From: an uncultured Bacteroidales bacterium
GTDB taxonomy: Bacteria; Bacteroidota; Bacteroidia; Bacteroidales; P3
Assembly (NCBI GenBank): GCA_937884485.1
Contig: CALGCG010000058.1
Coordinates: 1 to 53,185, forward strand
Direction of reading: 5' to 3'
DNA: 53,185 nt
Shown piece after piece: positions 24,481 through 34,219 of the stretch. Position 1 is the stretch's first letter; each line of letters begins with the position of its first letter. The position numbers and the translations under genes were made by a program. The notes beneath the pieces are model-generated. The model saw only the letters and a program-made list of their open reading frames with translations, did not search any database and was not told the DNA's origin.

Positions 24481-26052
24481 ATGAAACAACACACCTTCCT
24501 CCTGCTGGCCGCCATGGCGACCGCCGGACTCTTCGCCGCCTGCAACAACGACGAGACCGAGCCCACCCCTGCCCCCGAAGGCATCGACGAGGAGGTCTAC
24601 GCCGGCGGACGCCTCGGCACCACTTTCAACCAGAGCGCCTCGGCCTACGAAGACCCCACCCCCGCCACCGAGATGGCCGGCATGGCCACGGCCTTCAAAT
24701 ACGGCGAAATGTTCTTCGAACACACCGTCACCCAGAACAGCCGTCCCTTCAACGGCCTCGGACCCCTCTACATACGCTCCAGCTGCGAGAACTGCCATCC
24801 CGGCTATGGCCACGGCCGCCGCATGGACCGCTACAACGCCGAGGACTGGGGCAACGGCTACCTCCTGGTGGTCTACGACAAGACCAACAACGCCTACGAG
24901 ACCTCCGTCACCGGCATGCCGCAGACCCGCGCCGTGGCACCCTTCCCCAACCCCGTCGAGGAGAGCGGCATACACCTCTCCTGGCTTAACTACACCGACG
25001 AATGGGGCAACCGCTTCCCCGACGGCGAGAGCTATGAGCTCATCTATCCCGAACTGACCATCGACGAGAACGCCTTCTACGCCCCCCTGGGCGTGCCCTA
25101 CTCCAACCTCGCCTTCCGCCTGGAGAGCACCATAGGCATCTACGGCACCGGCCTCATCGACGCCATCGACGACGACTCGCTCAAAGCACAGTACCAACGC
25201 GAGAGCGAGATGGGCCTGCCGCTGAACCCCGCCTTCTGGAACGGCGGCGACTGGGCCCCCACGGCCTTCTACGGCAACACCCGCCATCCCAAACGCTACA
25301 CCTACGCCCTCTCCCGCGGCCCCCTGCAGGACGCCCCCGGCAGCAACGCCATCTGGAACATCACCAACGTCACCCGCAGCAACAAGCGCGCCCACTACAT
25401 CACCGAAGCCTACGCCCGCAAAGCCTCGCGCGACGCCAATGTGCAGGCCCAGTTCGCCGACTACTTCCCCGAGTGGGTCAACCCCGACTCCACCATGGAG
25501 AGCAACATCTACAACTACCTCATGAGCAAGAACCTCCCCGCCGAGATGAGCGACCAGGACTATGTGAACTTCATGGTGTGGCACCGCGGCCTCGCCGTGC
25601 CCGCCGCCCGCAATCTGGACGACCCCGACGTGCAGCGCGGCCGCAAGCTCTTCCGCGAGATGGGCTGCGCCGTCTGCCACCGCCCCTCCTGGACCACCGG
25701 CGAGGACAACTTCACCGACCCCACAGGCTTCTTCGAGGACGGCGACTCGCGCCTGCCGCGCTACCCCTATCAGAAGATATGGCCCTACAGCGACTTCGTG
25801 CAGCACCGCCTCTTCATGAAGAACGACATACGCACCGGCTGGTGCCGCACCACACCCCTCTGGGGCCGCGGCCTGGCACCCCTCTGCTCCGGCCATGCCG
25901 ACCGCCTGCATGACTGCCGCGCCCGCAACGTCATCGAGGCCATCATGTGGCACGGCGACGCCCAAAGCGACGCCCGCCGCAGCGTTGAGAACTTCCGCAA
26001 GCTCTCCAAGGCCGACCGCGACGCAGTGGTGAAGTTCATCAATGCAATTTAA
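24481..26052 (+). CDS. Di-haem oxidoreductase (DUF1111) lipoprotein
   Basis: A 523-residue lipoprotein (LFAACNNDE) with two covalent haem motifs: CENCH (residues 102-106) and CAVCH (396-400). The family is related to MauG/cytochrome c peroxidases and is often encoded beside imelysins. It likely acts in the periplasm as a redox or peroxidase-like enzyme; the substrate is unknown. Further signatures are the first-domain segment RPFNGLGPLYIRSSC and the late stretch TPLWGRGLAPLCSGHADRLH. The start at 24481 is at the Lys-rich signal peptide. Its haems need the CcsBA protein encoded next. Confidence 0.9.
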   Translation: MKQHTFLLLAAMATAGLFAACNNDETEPTPAPEGIDEEVYAGGRLGTTFNQSASAYEDPTPATEMAGMATAFKYGEMFFEHTVTQNSRPFNGLGPLYIRSSCENCHPGYGHGRRMDRYNAEDWGNGYLLVVYDKTNNAYETSVTGMPQTRAVAPFPNPVEESGIHLSWLNYTDEWGNRFPDGESYELIYPELTIDENAFYAPLGVPYSNLAFRLESTIGIYGTGLIDAIDDDSLKAQYQRESEMGLPLNPAFWNGGDWAPTAFYGNTRHPKRYTYALSRGPLQDAPGSNAIWNITNVTRSNKRAHYITEAYARKASRDANVQAQFADYFPEWVNPDSTMESNIYNYLMSKNLPAEMSDQDYVNFMVWHRGLAVPAARNLDDPDVQRGRKLFREMGCAVCHRPSWTTGEDNFTDPTGFFEDGDSRLPRYPYQKIWPYSDFVQHRLFMKNDIRTGWCRTTPLWGRGLAPLCSGHADRLHDCRARNVIEAIMWHGDAQSDARRSVENFRKLSKADRDAVVKFINAI

Positions 26053-26075
26053 AAATAGTTAAGTAGTTAAGATAA

Positions 26076-28235
26076 ATGAAAAAGATTCGTGTAGCCTTGA
26101 TGGTGCTTGTGGCGGCAGTGCTCGCCGCAGGCACCATTTTCGAACGTTATCGCGGCGCCGATTGGGTGGCCGACCATTTCTATTCCTCGTGGTGGTTCAT
26201 CGCCCTGATGGCCCTGGTGGCCGCCGGTGCCGTGGTGGCCATCGTGCAAGGCAAGATGTGGCGTCGCCCCGCGGCCCTGATAGTTCATGCCTCCGTGCCC
26301 GTCATCCTCCTCGGCGGCGCCCTCACCACCTGGACCGGCCTCCACGGCAGCATGACCCTCACCCCCGGCATCCCCTCCGCCACCATCGACACCGGCAACG
26401 GCCACACCGCCACCCTGCCCTTCGAGATGGAGCTGGAGAATTTCGAGGTGCTCACCTACCCCGGCACCCACACGCCCATGGACTTTGTGAGCCACGTCGT
26501 TGCCGAAGGCCAGCGCCACGACATCTCGATGAACAACATCCTGCGCCACCGAGGCTACCGTTTCTACCAAGAAGACTACGACGAGGAGGGCCGTTCGACC
26601 CTCAGCGTCAGCCACGACCCCCTCGGCATCGCCGTCACCTACTGCGGCTACGCCCTGCTGCTCCTGGGCTTCCTGTGGCTCATGCTGGAGCGCGGCGGAC
26701 GCTACCGCCGCCTGCTCAAAGGTGCCGCCGTGGCGGCCCTGCTGCTGGCCTCCACCGCAGCCCATGCCCAACCGCGCACCCTGCCGCGCGAAACAGCCGA
26801 CAAGATGGGCCGTATGTATGTGCTATACAAAGGCCGTGTGTGCCCCCTGCAGACCTACGCCAAGGACTTCACCACCAAGCTCACCGGCAAAGCCACCTAC
26901 CAAGGCCTCAGCCCCGAGCAGGTGCTGGCGGGCTACCTCTTTTTCTTCAACGACTGGGCCTCTGAACCCCTCATCAAAATCAAGGGCGACGACACCCGCC
27001 AGCAGCTGCACATCACCGGCAGCCGCGCCAGCTACAACGACTTCCTGGCCGCCGGCGCCAGCTTCCGCTCCACAGCGGACATGGGCGGCATGGGCATGCC
27101 TGGCGCCGGCAAAATGAGCAAAAACATCCGTGCAGCCCGCGAGAAAAGCAGCCTCATCGAGGCCCTCCTCTCCGGCAAAGGCCTGAAGCTCTTCCCCCTC
27201 ACCGACAGCACCGGCATCCTCGGCTGGTATGCCCAGAACGACGTCCTGCCCCTCAATGTGGATGACGACGCCTACCTCTTCGTGCGCAAACACCAGAGCT
27301 ACTGCCAGGAACTGGTGGCGAAAGGCGACTTCGAAGAACTGGAACACGTCTTCGAGAAAACCCTGTCCTTCCAAGAGCAGCAGGCCGCGGCAGTGCTGCC
27401 CTCAAAAACCCGCGTCGACGCCGAGCGCCTCTACAACGCCCTCACCACGGGCCGCTGGCTGGCCATGCTGAGCATCACCCTGGGCCTCCTCTTCTTCGCC
27501 CTCGCCATCTTCCTTACGGGCCGCGGCCGCGAACTGCCCCGCTGGGCCCTCTGGATGGCAACGGCGTGGGTGTCCCTGCTGACGGCCTTCCTCCTCCTCA
27601 CCTTCGTCCTGCGCTGGATTGCCGGCGGTCACGTGCCCATGGCTGGAGGCTTCGACAGCATGAACCTCATGTCCATCGCCATAGGCCTCATAGGCCTCAG
27701 CCTCGTGCGCAAGCACTCCATGGCGCTGCCCGTGGCCATGCTCACCATGGGATTCTGCCTGCTGGTGGCCATGATGAGCGGCAGCAACCCCCCGGTAACC
27801 AACCTTATGCCCGTGCTCAGCTCGCCCCTGCTGACGTTGCATGTGACGGTCATCATGTTCGCATACGCGCTGTTCTTCTTCGTCATGATGGGCGGCGTGG
27901 CAGGTCTGATCTTGGGCAACCGAGGCGATGCCGCAAAGCGTTTCCATCGCCTTGGCATCATCATGCTCTACCCCGCCGTCTTCCTGCTGGCGCTGGGCAT
28001 CATCATCGGTGCCGTGTGGGCCAACATCTCGTGGGGCAACTACTGGAGCTGGGACCCCAAGGAGGTATGGGCACTCATTACCCTCATCGTCTACACCCTG
28101 CCGCTACACCCCTCCCTGGGCGTCAACAGTCGCGCCCGCAGTTTCCATCTCTATTGCACACTGGCTTTCCTTTCGGTGGTAATCACCTACTTCGGAGTCA
28201 ACTTCTTCCTTGGCGGCGTCCACGCCTACATGTAG
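26076..28235 (+). CDS. ResB-CcsA fusion, system II cytochrome c assembly protein
   Basis: A 719-residue multi-spanning protein. The N-terminal third resembles ResB (helices near residues 5-25, 42-60 and 70-85, then a periplasmic domain). The C-terminal portion is CcsA with the haem-binding WWD-type motif NISWGNYWSWDPKEVWAL and several helices. Fused CcsBA moves haem across the membrane and attaches it to CXXCH motifs. It begins 23 bases after the di-haem oxidoreductase, so synthase and client are co-transcribed. The middle region (about 235-450) is extended and periplasmic. Confidence 0.88.
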   Translation: MKKIRVALMVLVAAVLAAGTIFERYRGADWVADHFYSSWWFIALMALVAAGAVVAIVQGKMWRRPAALIVHASVPVILLGGALTTWTGLHGSMTLTPGIPSATIDTGNGHTATLPFEMELENFEVLTYPGTHTPMDFVSHVVAEGQRHDISMNNILRHRGYRFYQEDYDEEGRSTLSVSHDPLGIAVTYCGYALLLLGFLWLMLERGGRYRRLLKGAAVAALLLASTAAHAQPRTLPRETADKMGRMYVLYKGRVCPLQTYAKDFTTKLTGKATYQGLSPEQVLAGYLFFFNDWASEPLIKIKGDDTRQQLHITGSRASYNDFLAAGASFRSTADMGGMGMPGAGKMSKNIRAAREKSSLIEALLSGKGLKLFPLTDSTGILGWYAQNDVLPLNVDDDAYLFVRKHQSYCQELVAKGDFEELEHVFEKTLSFQEQQAAAVLPSKTRVDAERLYNALTTGRWLAMLSITLGLLFFALAIFLTGRGRELPRWALWMATAWVSLLTAFLLLTFVLRWIAGGHVPMAGGFDSMNLMSIAIGLIGLSLVRKHSMALPVAMLTMGFCLLVAMMSGSNPPVTNLMPVLSSPLLTLHVTVIMFAYALFFFVMMGGVAGLILGNRGDAAKRFHRLGIIMLYPAVFLLALGIIIGAVWANISWGNYWSWDPKEVWALITLIVYTLPLHPSLGVNSRARSFHLYCTLAFLSVVITYFGVNFFLGGVHAYM

Positions 28236-28246
28236 CCCACATGCAC

Positions 28247-28293
28247 ACCCCCCAATGTAGAGAAGCAGCATACCGCGTCTCTACATTGGGGGT
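28247..28293. terminator. Long hairpin between convergent genes
   Basis: A 17/16-base stem (ACCCCCCAATGTAGAGA / TCTCTACATTGGGGGT, one bulged C) with a 14-base loop lies between ccsBA (+) and nadK (-). There is no T-run, so it may be an mRNA-stabilising hairpin or a weak bidirectional terminator. Confidence 0.55.
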
Positions 28294-28339
28294 ATATCTA
28301 ATGACAGGCGACTAAAACGCCACATGGGGGGGGGGCAGA

Positions 28340-29218
28340 CTAAGGTCTGACCTCGGTGCCCCACATGAGTTTGTCGCGGATGGCGGAGAAAAAGTTCTGG
28401 GTGTTCATACGGATGAGGCGTATGGCGAACGGCGCACGGCAAATGTCGAGGCTCACGGAGCCAGAGAGGGTGGCGCGCCGCGAGTCGAGGCCGAGGGTGA
28501 AAGGCTCGGCGGCGGGCTGCGGCGACACGTGGTGGGAGGAGGGCACTGTGACAAGGCGCAGCCGGGCGCTGTCGGGCACAATGATGGGCCGCAGAGTAAG
28601 GGTGTGGGCTCCTATGGGCGTGATGACGAAACAACCGCAGTCGGGCGTCAGGATGGGGCCTCCGCAGCTGAGGCTATAGGCCGTAGACCCCGTGGGCGAC
28701 GCCACAATGACACCGTCGCCGGCATAGGTGGCCACATAGAGGCCATCGACATAGACCTCCGTGCGGAGCATCGAGGAGTCTTCGGGACGATGGAGAAAGA
28801 CCTCATTGAGGGCGAAGGAGGGGCTGGCGAGTGTTGGCGCCGCAGAGCCGCCTTGGGCCCAAGCGGCACACTCCACCTGCAGGAGGGTGCGCTGTTCGAG
28901 CGTGAAATGACCCTCCAGGAGGTCGGAAACGAGGGAGGCAAGGTTTTCTTTGCCGGCAGTGGTGAGGAATCCCAGATGGCCGAAATTGATGCCCAGGATG
29001 GGCGGGAAAGCGTCGGGGTGCGTGGTGTGGATAAATTGCACCGAGGAGAGCAGGGTGCCGTCGCCACCGATGGAGAAGAGATAGTCGAAACCGTCGACGC
29101 TGTCGCCGTCGCCGATGGTTTGCGTCTCGATGCCGGCCCGCTTGAGCTCGGCGCAGAGGTGGTCATAGGCCGGGAGGTCGGCAGGGTCGATATGACGGTA
29201 GTAGAGGGCTATTTTCAT
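28340..29218 (-). CDS. nadK: NAD kinase
   Basis: A 292-residue enzyme with the GGDGT motif (FSIGGDGTLLSS), the NE pair (FALNEVFLHR), and the conserved glycine-rich stretch GDGVIVASPTGSTAYSLS. It phosphorylates NAD to NADP. The ATG at 29218 gives the usual MKIALYYR start; an upstream in-frame ATG at 29245 is possible. It ends a long minus-strand run that starts with nadA, another NAD gene, about 11 kb away. Confidence 0.95.
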   Translation of the reverse strand: MKIALYYRHIDPADLPAYDHLCAELKRAGIETQTIGDGDSVDGFDYLFSIGGDGTLLSSVQFIHTTHPDAFPPILGINFGHLGFLTTAGKENLASLVSDLLEGHFTLEQRTLLQVECAAWAQGGSAAPTLASPSFALNEVFLHRPEDSSMLRTEVYVDGLYVATYAGDGVIVASPTGSTAYSLSCGGPILTPDCGCFVITPIGAHTLTLRPIIVPDSARLRLVTVPSSHHVSPQPAAEPFTLGLDSRRATLSGSVSLDICRAPFAIRLIRMNTQNFFSAIRDKLMWGTEVRP

Positions 29219-29249
29219 TGTGCGTGTGGATTTGATGGTTTGCATGGTA

Positions 29250-30503
29250 TCATTTTATCACCAGGATGGCTCCGGTGAACACCTTGATGCGATTGTTGTT
29301 GAAACGGCACCGCAGAGCATAGGCATAGGCCCCCTGCGGCGTGGAGGCCTGGGGGGTCCAGCCGGCGGCGGGGTCGGTGGTGGAGTGGACCAGGAGGCCG
29401 TTGCGGTCATAAATATAAAGCTCGTAGAGGTCGCCCTTGAGGCCACGCAAGCGCGGCAGGAAAGAGCCATTGGCGTCGTCGCCAACGACGACAATATTGG
29501 GTATGGCGAAGGCGGGCTGGGGAGGGGTAGGCACCACTATGCATACCGGCTCGGAATAGCGCGGATTGAGACCACAGGCATCGAGCGACGAGAGCTGGTA
29601 GCAGTGCAGCGAGTCGAAGGGGTTGACTGTATTGTCGGTGTAGACAAACGGAGACTCGTCAACCGCAAAGGCTGCCAGCGAGTCCCAAGGCTTCCCATCG
29701 ACGGAGCGCCATAGGACATAAGGGCTGGCATGGTAGGCAGTGTCGAGGTCCAAGTTGAGCAGGGTGTGGGTGTTGACACTGTCGTACTCAACCGAGAGGA
29801 TGCTGAAGAATGCCGCCGTGTCGACGGTGCGGCGCTCAACACTTACCGTATTGCTCTCCGATATCAAAGGCTGTGCTCCCCAAACCTCGTTGAAAGCCAC
29901 AGCCTGCACCTTAATCCAGACGCGCGTGGCCCCTTCGGCAATGGTGAAAGTATGCTCAAAAGGGCCCGCACTGTCGACGACAGCGTATGGATAGTACTCG
30001 TCATCGTAGGGGTCGAGACGGACAAGAAGCCTGTATTTGGCCACGCCACCCGGCATTCCCACATAGGGGGACCAGCGGGCAGTGACAGCGGTGTCGCATC
30101 GCGGCACATCAGCCGTAAGCACCATGTTGCCAAACGAGGGCGTGAGGGAACTGACATTGTAGGCACTGTCGAAAACATGGATGCGGTAGGTATGCCGCTC
30201 GGTGGCCACATGGTCGAGACAGCGGTAGCTGGTGTCCAGGCGTCCGAAAACCGTATCGTAATCGAGACACGGGCTGCCCGTACAAATGTGGTAGCCAACG
30301 GCCTGTGTGTCGGCACTGGGCCTCCACGAGAGGACTATTTGCTGCGAGGCTTCGTCGACAGTGGCCAGCCAGTCGGTGACCGGGGCCACAGGTTGCTGTG
30401 CCGCAAGGGGAAGGAAGGAGCAAGGAAAAACAAGGAGCAGGGCAACACAGAGAAGTCTGCGCAACCCGAAATATGTCCGTCCTATACTTTTTTCATTATC
30501 CAT
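29250..30503 (-). CDS. Secreted FN3-like protein with T9SS type B (gliding-type) tail
   Basis: A 417-residue protein with a signal peptide (about 1-36) and Ig/FN3-like beta domains (VLSWRPSADTQAVGYHI, VTARWSPYVGMPGGVAKYRL). Its C-terminal 85 residues fit the gliding-motility-associated/CHU_C type B sorting domain (LYELYIYDRNGLLVHST, GAYAYALRC, VFTGAILVIK). It is probably exported by T9SS to the cell surface; ligand or role unknown. It lies six bases after the ABC transporter gene on the same strand. Confidence 0.82.
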   Translation of the reverse strand: MDNEKSIGRTYFGLRRLLCVALLLVFPCSFLPLAAQQPVAPVTDWLATVDEASQQIVLSWRPSADTQAVGYHICTGSPCLDYDTVFGRLDTSYRCLDHVATERHTYRIHVFDSAYNVSSLTPSFGNMVLTADVPRCDTAVTARWSPYVGMPGGVAKYRLLVRLDPYDDEYYPYAVVDSAGPFEHTFTIAEGATRVWIKVQAVAFNEVWGAQPLISESNTVSVERRTVDTAAFFSILSVEYDSVNTHTLLNLDLDTAYHASPYVLWRSVDGKPWDSLAAFAVDESPFVYTDNTVNPFDSLHCYQLSSLDACGLNPRYSEPVCIVVPTPPQPAFAIPNIVVVGDDANGSFLPRLRGLKGDLYELYIYDRNGLLVHSTTDPAAGWTPQASTPQGAYAYALRCRFNNNRIKVFTGAILVIK

Positions 30504-30508
30504 CCTTG

Positions 30509-32332
30509 TTAAAACGATTGTAAGGCTACCAGTTCGGCATAGCGTCCGCCGAGGGCCACAAGTTCGGCGTGGGTACCACGTTCTACAATGTTGCCATGGT
30601 CAAGAACGGCAATGCAGTCGGCTCCGACAACGGTGGACAGGCGATGTGCGATGACGATGGCCGTGCGCCCACTAAGCACTTCGTTCAGGGTGGCCTGGAG
30701 AAGCCGCTCGCTTTCGGTATCGAGTGCTGAAGTGGCCTCATCGAGAATGAGCAACTGGGGGTTACGGAGCAGCGCACGGGCAATGCTGATGCGCTGGCGC
30801 TGACCACCGGAAAGCAGTCCGCCACCCTCACCGAGGTTGGTGTCATAGCCTTCGGGCAGGGCGGTGATAAAATCGTGAGCCTGTGCGGCACGGGCAGCCT
30901 GCTCTATAGCCTCGCGCGAAGCTCCCGGCATGCCAAAAGCAATGTTGGCAGCCACCGTATCGTTGAAAAGCAATGTGTCCTGCGCCACAACGCCGATGCG
31001 ACTGCGAAGATCGGCCAACGGCAAAGTGTTGATGTCGGTTCCATCAAAGAGTATCCGTCCCTCCATGCAGGGATAGAAACGGCAAATGAGGTCGGCAATA
31101 GTGCTTTTGCCACTGCCCGAACTGCCTACGAGGGCAAGTGTTGTTCCACGTGGAACATCGATGTTGATGTCATTGAGCACCGGCACACCAGGATTATAAG
31201 CAAAGGATACATGCTGCAGGGAAATGGCAGTGGCGGAGAGGGGAGAGTCTGCCAATGGAGTTGGCATATCCTCCGTTTCTATCACTGCGCGTTCTTCCGC
31301 CTCGTCAAGAAAAGCCTCAATACGGTCAGCGCAGGCACGACCTTTCTTGATTTGGGAAAAGCCCGTGGAGAGTTCCTTGGCAGGCGGAATCATCAGCACA
31401 AAAAGCATCACATAAGAGATGAAAAGCTCGGAGGTGAGACCTTGGTCACCATGGAACACCAACCAAGCACCAAAAAGCAGAATTCCAATGACAATGGCAT
31501 TGCCGAGGAAATCACTCACCGGCGACGATGCATCGACACGACGCAGAAGAAGTATGCGACGGCGGGTGTACTCGTGGTTATACTCGCGGAATCGATGGTT
31601 GGAGAAGTCGATGGCCGTGTAGGACTTGATGACTTTGAGGCCACCTATGGTTTCGTCGGTGAGAGACACAAGGTAGGAGTTCATCTCCTGCACCACCTTG
31701 GAATTGCGCCGCAGACGGTGCGAAATGCCGGAGATAACGACCGCAACAATCGGGAGCATACAGAGTACAAAAAGTGTCAGCTTTACGTTGATATAGAACA
31801 ACATAAGCAGATACAACAGCATACTGATGACGGAGGTGAGAATCATCTGTATAGACCCTAAGACACCCTCTTCATACTCCACCATATCGCTTGTGAAACG
31901 GGCCATGACGTCACCTTTGCGGTTGCGGTCATAATAACTCAACGGCAGATGCATGGCTTTGCCGAACATCCTGTTGCGCAAGGCCCGCACTATGTTGGCA
32001 CGGATAATGGAAATCTGGATGGCGGAGAGGTATGAAAAGATGTTTTTCAAGGAGTAGAGCACGAAGATGATACCCGAAAAGAGCAACAAAGCCTGCAACT
32101 GGCCAAAAGAGATAAGCCATGTGTAGAGCTGTTCAAGCCAGATAGCGATAAGATTGCCCGTGGCAGAAGGCACTTCGTCGCCAGTGCCGAAAAGAATCTT
32201 GAGGAAGTCGGCCACAGAGAGAGCCGTGCACATAGTGAAGACCACACTGAGCACCACAAAAAGGCCATACAGCGCACAACGCGCACTGTACGGCCTAAGT
32301 TGCCTCAGCGTGAAGTTCTTCTTCAGTTTCAC
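30509..32332 (-). CDS. MsbA-like ABC exporter (fused permease-ATPase)
   Basis: A 607-residue half-transporter. Six predicted helices occupy residues about 20-340, followed by a nucleotide-binding domain with Walker A GSSGSGKST (403-411), signature LLSGGQRQR, Walker B LLILDEATSALD and H-loop IVIAHRLS. Bacteroidota homologues are annotated as lipid A/lipid or multidrug exporters; substrate not shown. The start overlaps the purB stop by four bases. A parS-like 16-mer lies inside the coding region (VPRGT codons). Confidence 0.9.
   Translation of the reverse strand: MKLKKNFTLRQLRPYSARCALYGLFVVLSVVFTMCTALSVADFLKILFGTGDEVPSATGNLIAIWLEQLYTWLISFGQLQALLLFSGIIFVLYSLKNIFSYLSAIQISIIRANIVRALRNRMFGKAMHLPLSYYDRNRKGDVMARFTSDMVEYEEGVLGSIQMILTSVISMLLYLLMLFYINVKLTLFVLCMLPIVAVVISGISHRLRRNSKVVQEMNSYLVSLTDETIGGLKVIKSYTAIDFSNHRFREYNHEYTRRRILLLRRVDASSPVSDFLGNAIVIGILLFGAWLVFHGDQGLTSELFISYVMLFVLMIPPAKELSTGFSQIKKGRACADRIEAFLDEAEERAVIETEDMPTPLADSPLSATAISLQHVSFAYNPGVPVLNDINIDVPRGTTLALVGSSGSGKSTIADLICRFYPCMEGRILFDGTDINTLPLADLRSRIGVVAQDTLLFNDTVAANIAFGMPGASREAIEQAARAAQAHDFITALPEGYDTNLGEGGGLLSGGQRQRISIARALLRNPQLLILDEATSALDTESERLLQATLNEVLSGRTAIVIAHRLSTVVGADCIAVLDHGNIVERGTHAELVALGGRYAELVALQSF
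31142..31157. promoter_or_regulatory. parS-like ParB site 1
   Basis: TGTTCCACGTGGAACA, a perfect 16-bp palindrome, one base from the parS consensus TGTTNCACGTGAAACA, inside the ABC exporter gene. The identical 16-mer recurs at 53088. Confidence 0.6.
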
Positions 32333-33678
32333 AAGCTGTAACCTATATAGTTATGAGGTGTGATACGACGGATGCGCTCTTTGACGTCGGGAGCAATGTC
32401 GAGGGTTTCGACGAAGGCCTCGATGGTCTGTGCCGTGACTTTCTCGTTGGTGCGTGTCAATTGTTTCAACGCCTCATAAGGGTTGGGGTAGCCCACCGAG
32501 CGCAGGATGGTCTGGATGGCTTCGGCCACAACGGCCCAATTATTCTCCAGGTCGCGATAGAGGGCTTGCTCATTGAGGAGGAGCTTTCCTAAGCCTTTCT
32601 CGAGCGAGGCGATGGAAATCATCGTGTGGGCAATGGGCACACCGATGTTACGGCTGACGGTGGAGTCGGTGAGGTCGCGCTGCATGCGGCTGATGGGGAG
32701 CTTGTGGCTCAGGTGCTCGAAGATGGCATTGGCCAAACCAAGGTTGCCCTCAGCATTCTCGAAGTCGATGGGATTCACCTTGTGTGGCATGGCACTGGAG
32801 CCTACCTCACCGGCCTTGATACGCTGTTTGAAATACTCCATAGAGACGTATGTCCACACATCGCGACAGAGGTCGATGAGGATGACGTTGATGCGCTTGC
32901 AGGCATCGAACCAGGCAGCCATCATGTCATAGTTCTCAATCTGGGTGGTGAGCTGCTGGCGCTCTAAGCCGAGGTGATTCTTCACAAAGTCGTTGCCAAA
33001 GGCACGCCAGTCGATGTCGGGGAATGCTGCCAGGTGAGCGTTGAAATTGCCCGTGGCACCGCCGAACTTGGCAGTGAAGGGTATGCGCTCAAGCTCGTCG
33101 AGCTGACGACGCAAACGATAGGCAAAGACACCCCACTCCTTGCCCAGCGTGGTGGGCGAGGCGGGCTGTCCGTGAGTGTGAGCCAGCATGGGGATATCCT
33201 TCCACTCCTCGGCCCGCTCGTCGAGCAGGGCTTGCAGACGCCGATAGGCGGGCAGGAGGACTTCGTCATGGCATTCTTTCATGCTCAACGGTACAGAGGT
33301 ATTGTTGATGTCCTGCGACGTGAGACCGAAATGGATGAACTCCTTCAAACCGGCAAGCCCCATCTGGTCGAACTTACCCTTAAGGAAGTATTCCACAGCC
33401 TTGACGTCATGGTTGGTGGTCTTCTCGATGTCCTTGATGGCCTGGGCATCGTCGTCGGTAAAGGCACGGTAGATATCACGCAACTGCTCTGCCTTGCTGG
33501 CAACATCCGCCAAGCCAGGACGCTGGTCTTTCAGACGGTCGGCCAAGGCAATGAAATATTCCACCTCGACGCGGACACGATATTTTATCAGAGCACCCTC
33601 GGAGAAGTATTTGGCGAGGGGCTCACACTTGGAACGGTAGCGCCCATCAATGGGCGAAACTGCATTGAGACTGTTCAT
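32329..33678 (-). CDS. purB: Adenylosuccinate lyase
   Basis: A 449-residue fumarase/aspartase-superfamily enzyme of the longer E. coli PurB type. It starts NAVSPIDGRYRSK and carries GSSAMPHKVNPIDFENAEGN, the flexible signature loop with the catalytic Ser. It cleaves SAICAR and adenylosuccinate in purine synthesis. Its stop overlaps the ABC exporter start by four bases. Upstream, 15 bases separate it from a small lipoprotein gene. Confidence 0.95.
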   Translation of the reverse strand: MNSLNAVSPIDGRYRSKCEPLAKYFSEGALIKYRVRVEVEYFIALADRLKDQRPGLADVASKAEQLRDIYRAFTDDDAQAIKDIEKTTNHDVKAVEYFLKGKFDQMGLAGLKEFIHFGLTSQDINNTSVPLSMKECHDEVLLPAYRRLQALLDERAEEWKDIPMLAHTHGQPASPTTLGKEWGVFAYRLRRQLDELERIPFTAKFGGATGNFNAHLAAFPDIDWRAFGNDFVKNHLGLERQQLTTQIENYDMMAAWFDACKRINVILIDLCRDVWTYVSMEYFKQRIKAGEVGSSAMPHKVNPIDFENAEGNLGLANAIFEHLSHKLPISRMQRDLTDSTVSRNIGVPIAHTMISIASLEKGLGKLLLNEQALYRDLENNWAVVAEAIQTILRSVGYPNPYEALKQLTRTNEKVTAQTIEAFVETLDIAPDVKERIRRITPHNYIGYSL

Positions 33679-33693
33679 TTTTCTTTACGCGAT

Positions 33694-34179
33694 TCAGTTA
33701 ACTTTGTTGAAGATCAAATTGTCAATGCCGACCAAGGAGGAAGTGGCCGTGTTGCCGTTCACCTTGAATTCGAACTCGCCGAAGTCCTCTATGGCGCGAG
33801 CCAGGTTTTCTTCCGTCATCGGGTACCATTCATAGCCGCTCGCAAGGGTGAGGGTGGCTGCGTCAAGATTTCCGGCATTCCATCCCATGCTGCCCTCTTC
33901 GCCGGTATATGCATTGTAGGCCTCGGTGATGTTATACCTGACGACATTGTCGGCATAGGTATAGGTACCCTTCATGTGTTGTCCCCAGGCGATAACGTAG
34001 AGGTCGAGGTCCTGCTCGCCAAAGATGGCGACAAAGGCTATATCTTCGGGGGTTTCGGCAAAGCGAGGGGCTTCCCATCTACCCACAAGAGAGGTGCTCC
34101 CACCCTCTTCTTCTGTTTTGCTGCATGATACGGCCACGAAGGCAACAACGGCCATGAAGGCGAATAATAACTTTTTCAT
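33694..34179 (-). CDS. Small lipocalin-like lipoprotein
   Basis: A 161-residue lipoprotein (AVSCSKTEEE) with a short Glu/Gly-rich tether and SLVGRWEAPRFAE, an opening seen in lipocalin-like Bacteroidota lipoproteins. The later part alternates beta-type strands. No specific role can be given. Resemblance to the lipoprotein at 4416-4829 is in architecture only. Confidence 0.72.
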   Translation of the reverse strand: MKKLLFAFMAVVAFVAVSCSKTEEEGGSTSLVGRWEAPRFAETPEDIAFVAIFGEQDLDLYVIAWGQHMKGTYTYADNVVRYNITEAYNAYTGEEGSMGWNAGNLDAATLTLASGYEWYPMTEENLARAIEDFGEFEFKVNGNTATSSLVGIDNLIFNKVN

Positions 34180-34219
34180 AGACTTGCGATTTTTAATGAT
34201 ATAATTTTACTCTTTTCCT

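Noticed and set aside
24202..25965. Long minus-strand frame opposite imelysin and the di-haem oxidoreductase
   Set aside because: Low-complexity Gly/Val/Ala shadow of two well-supported genes.
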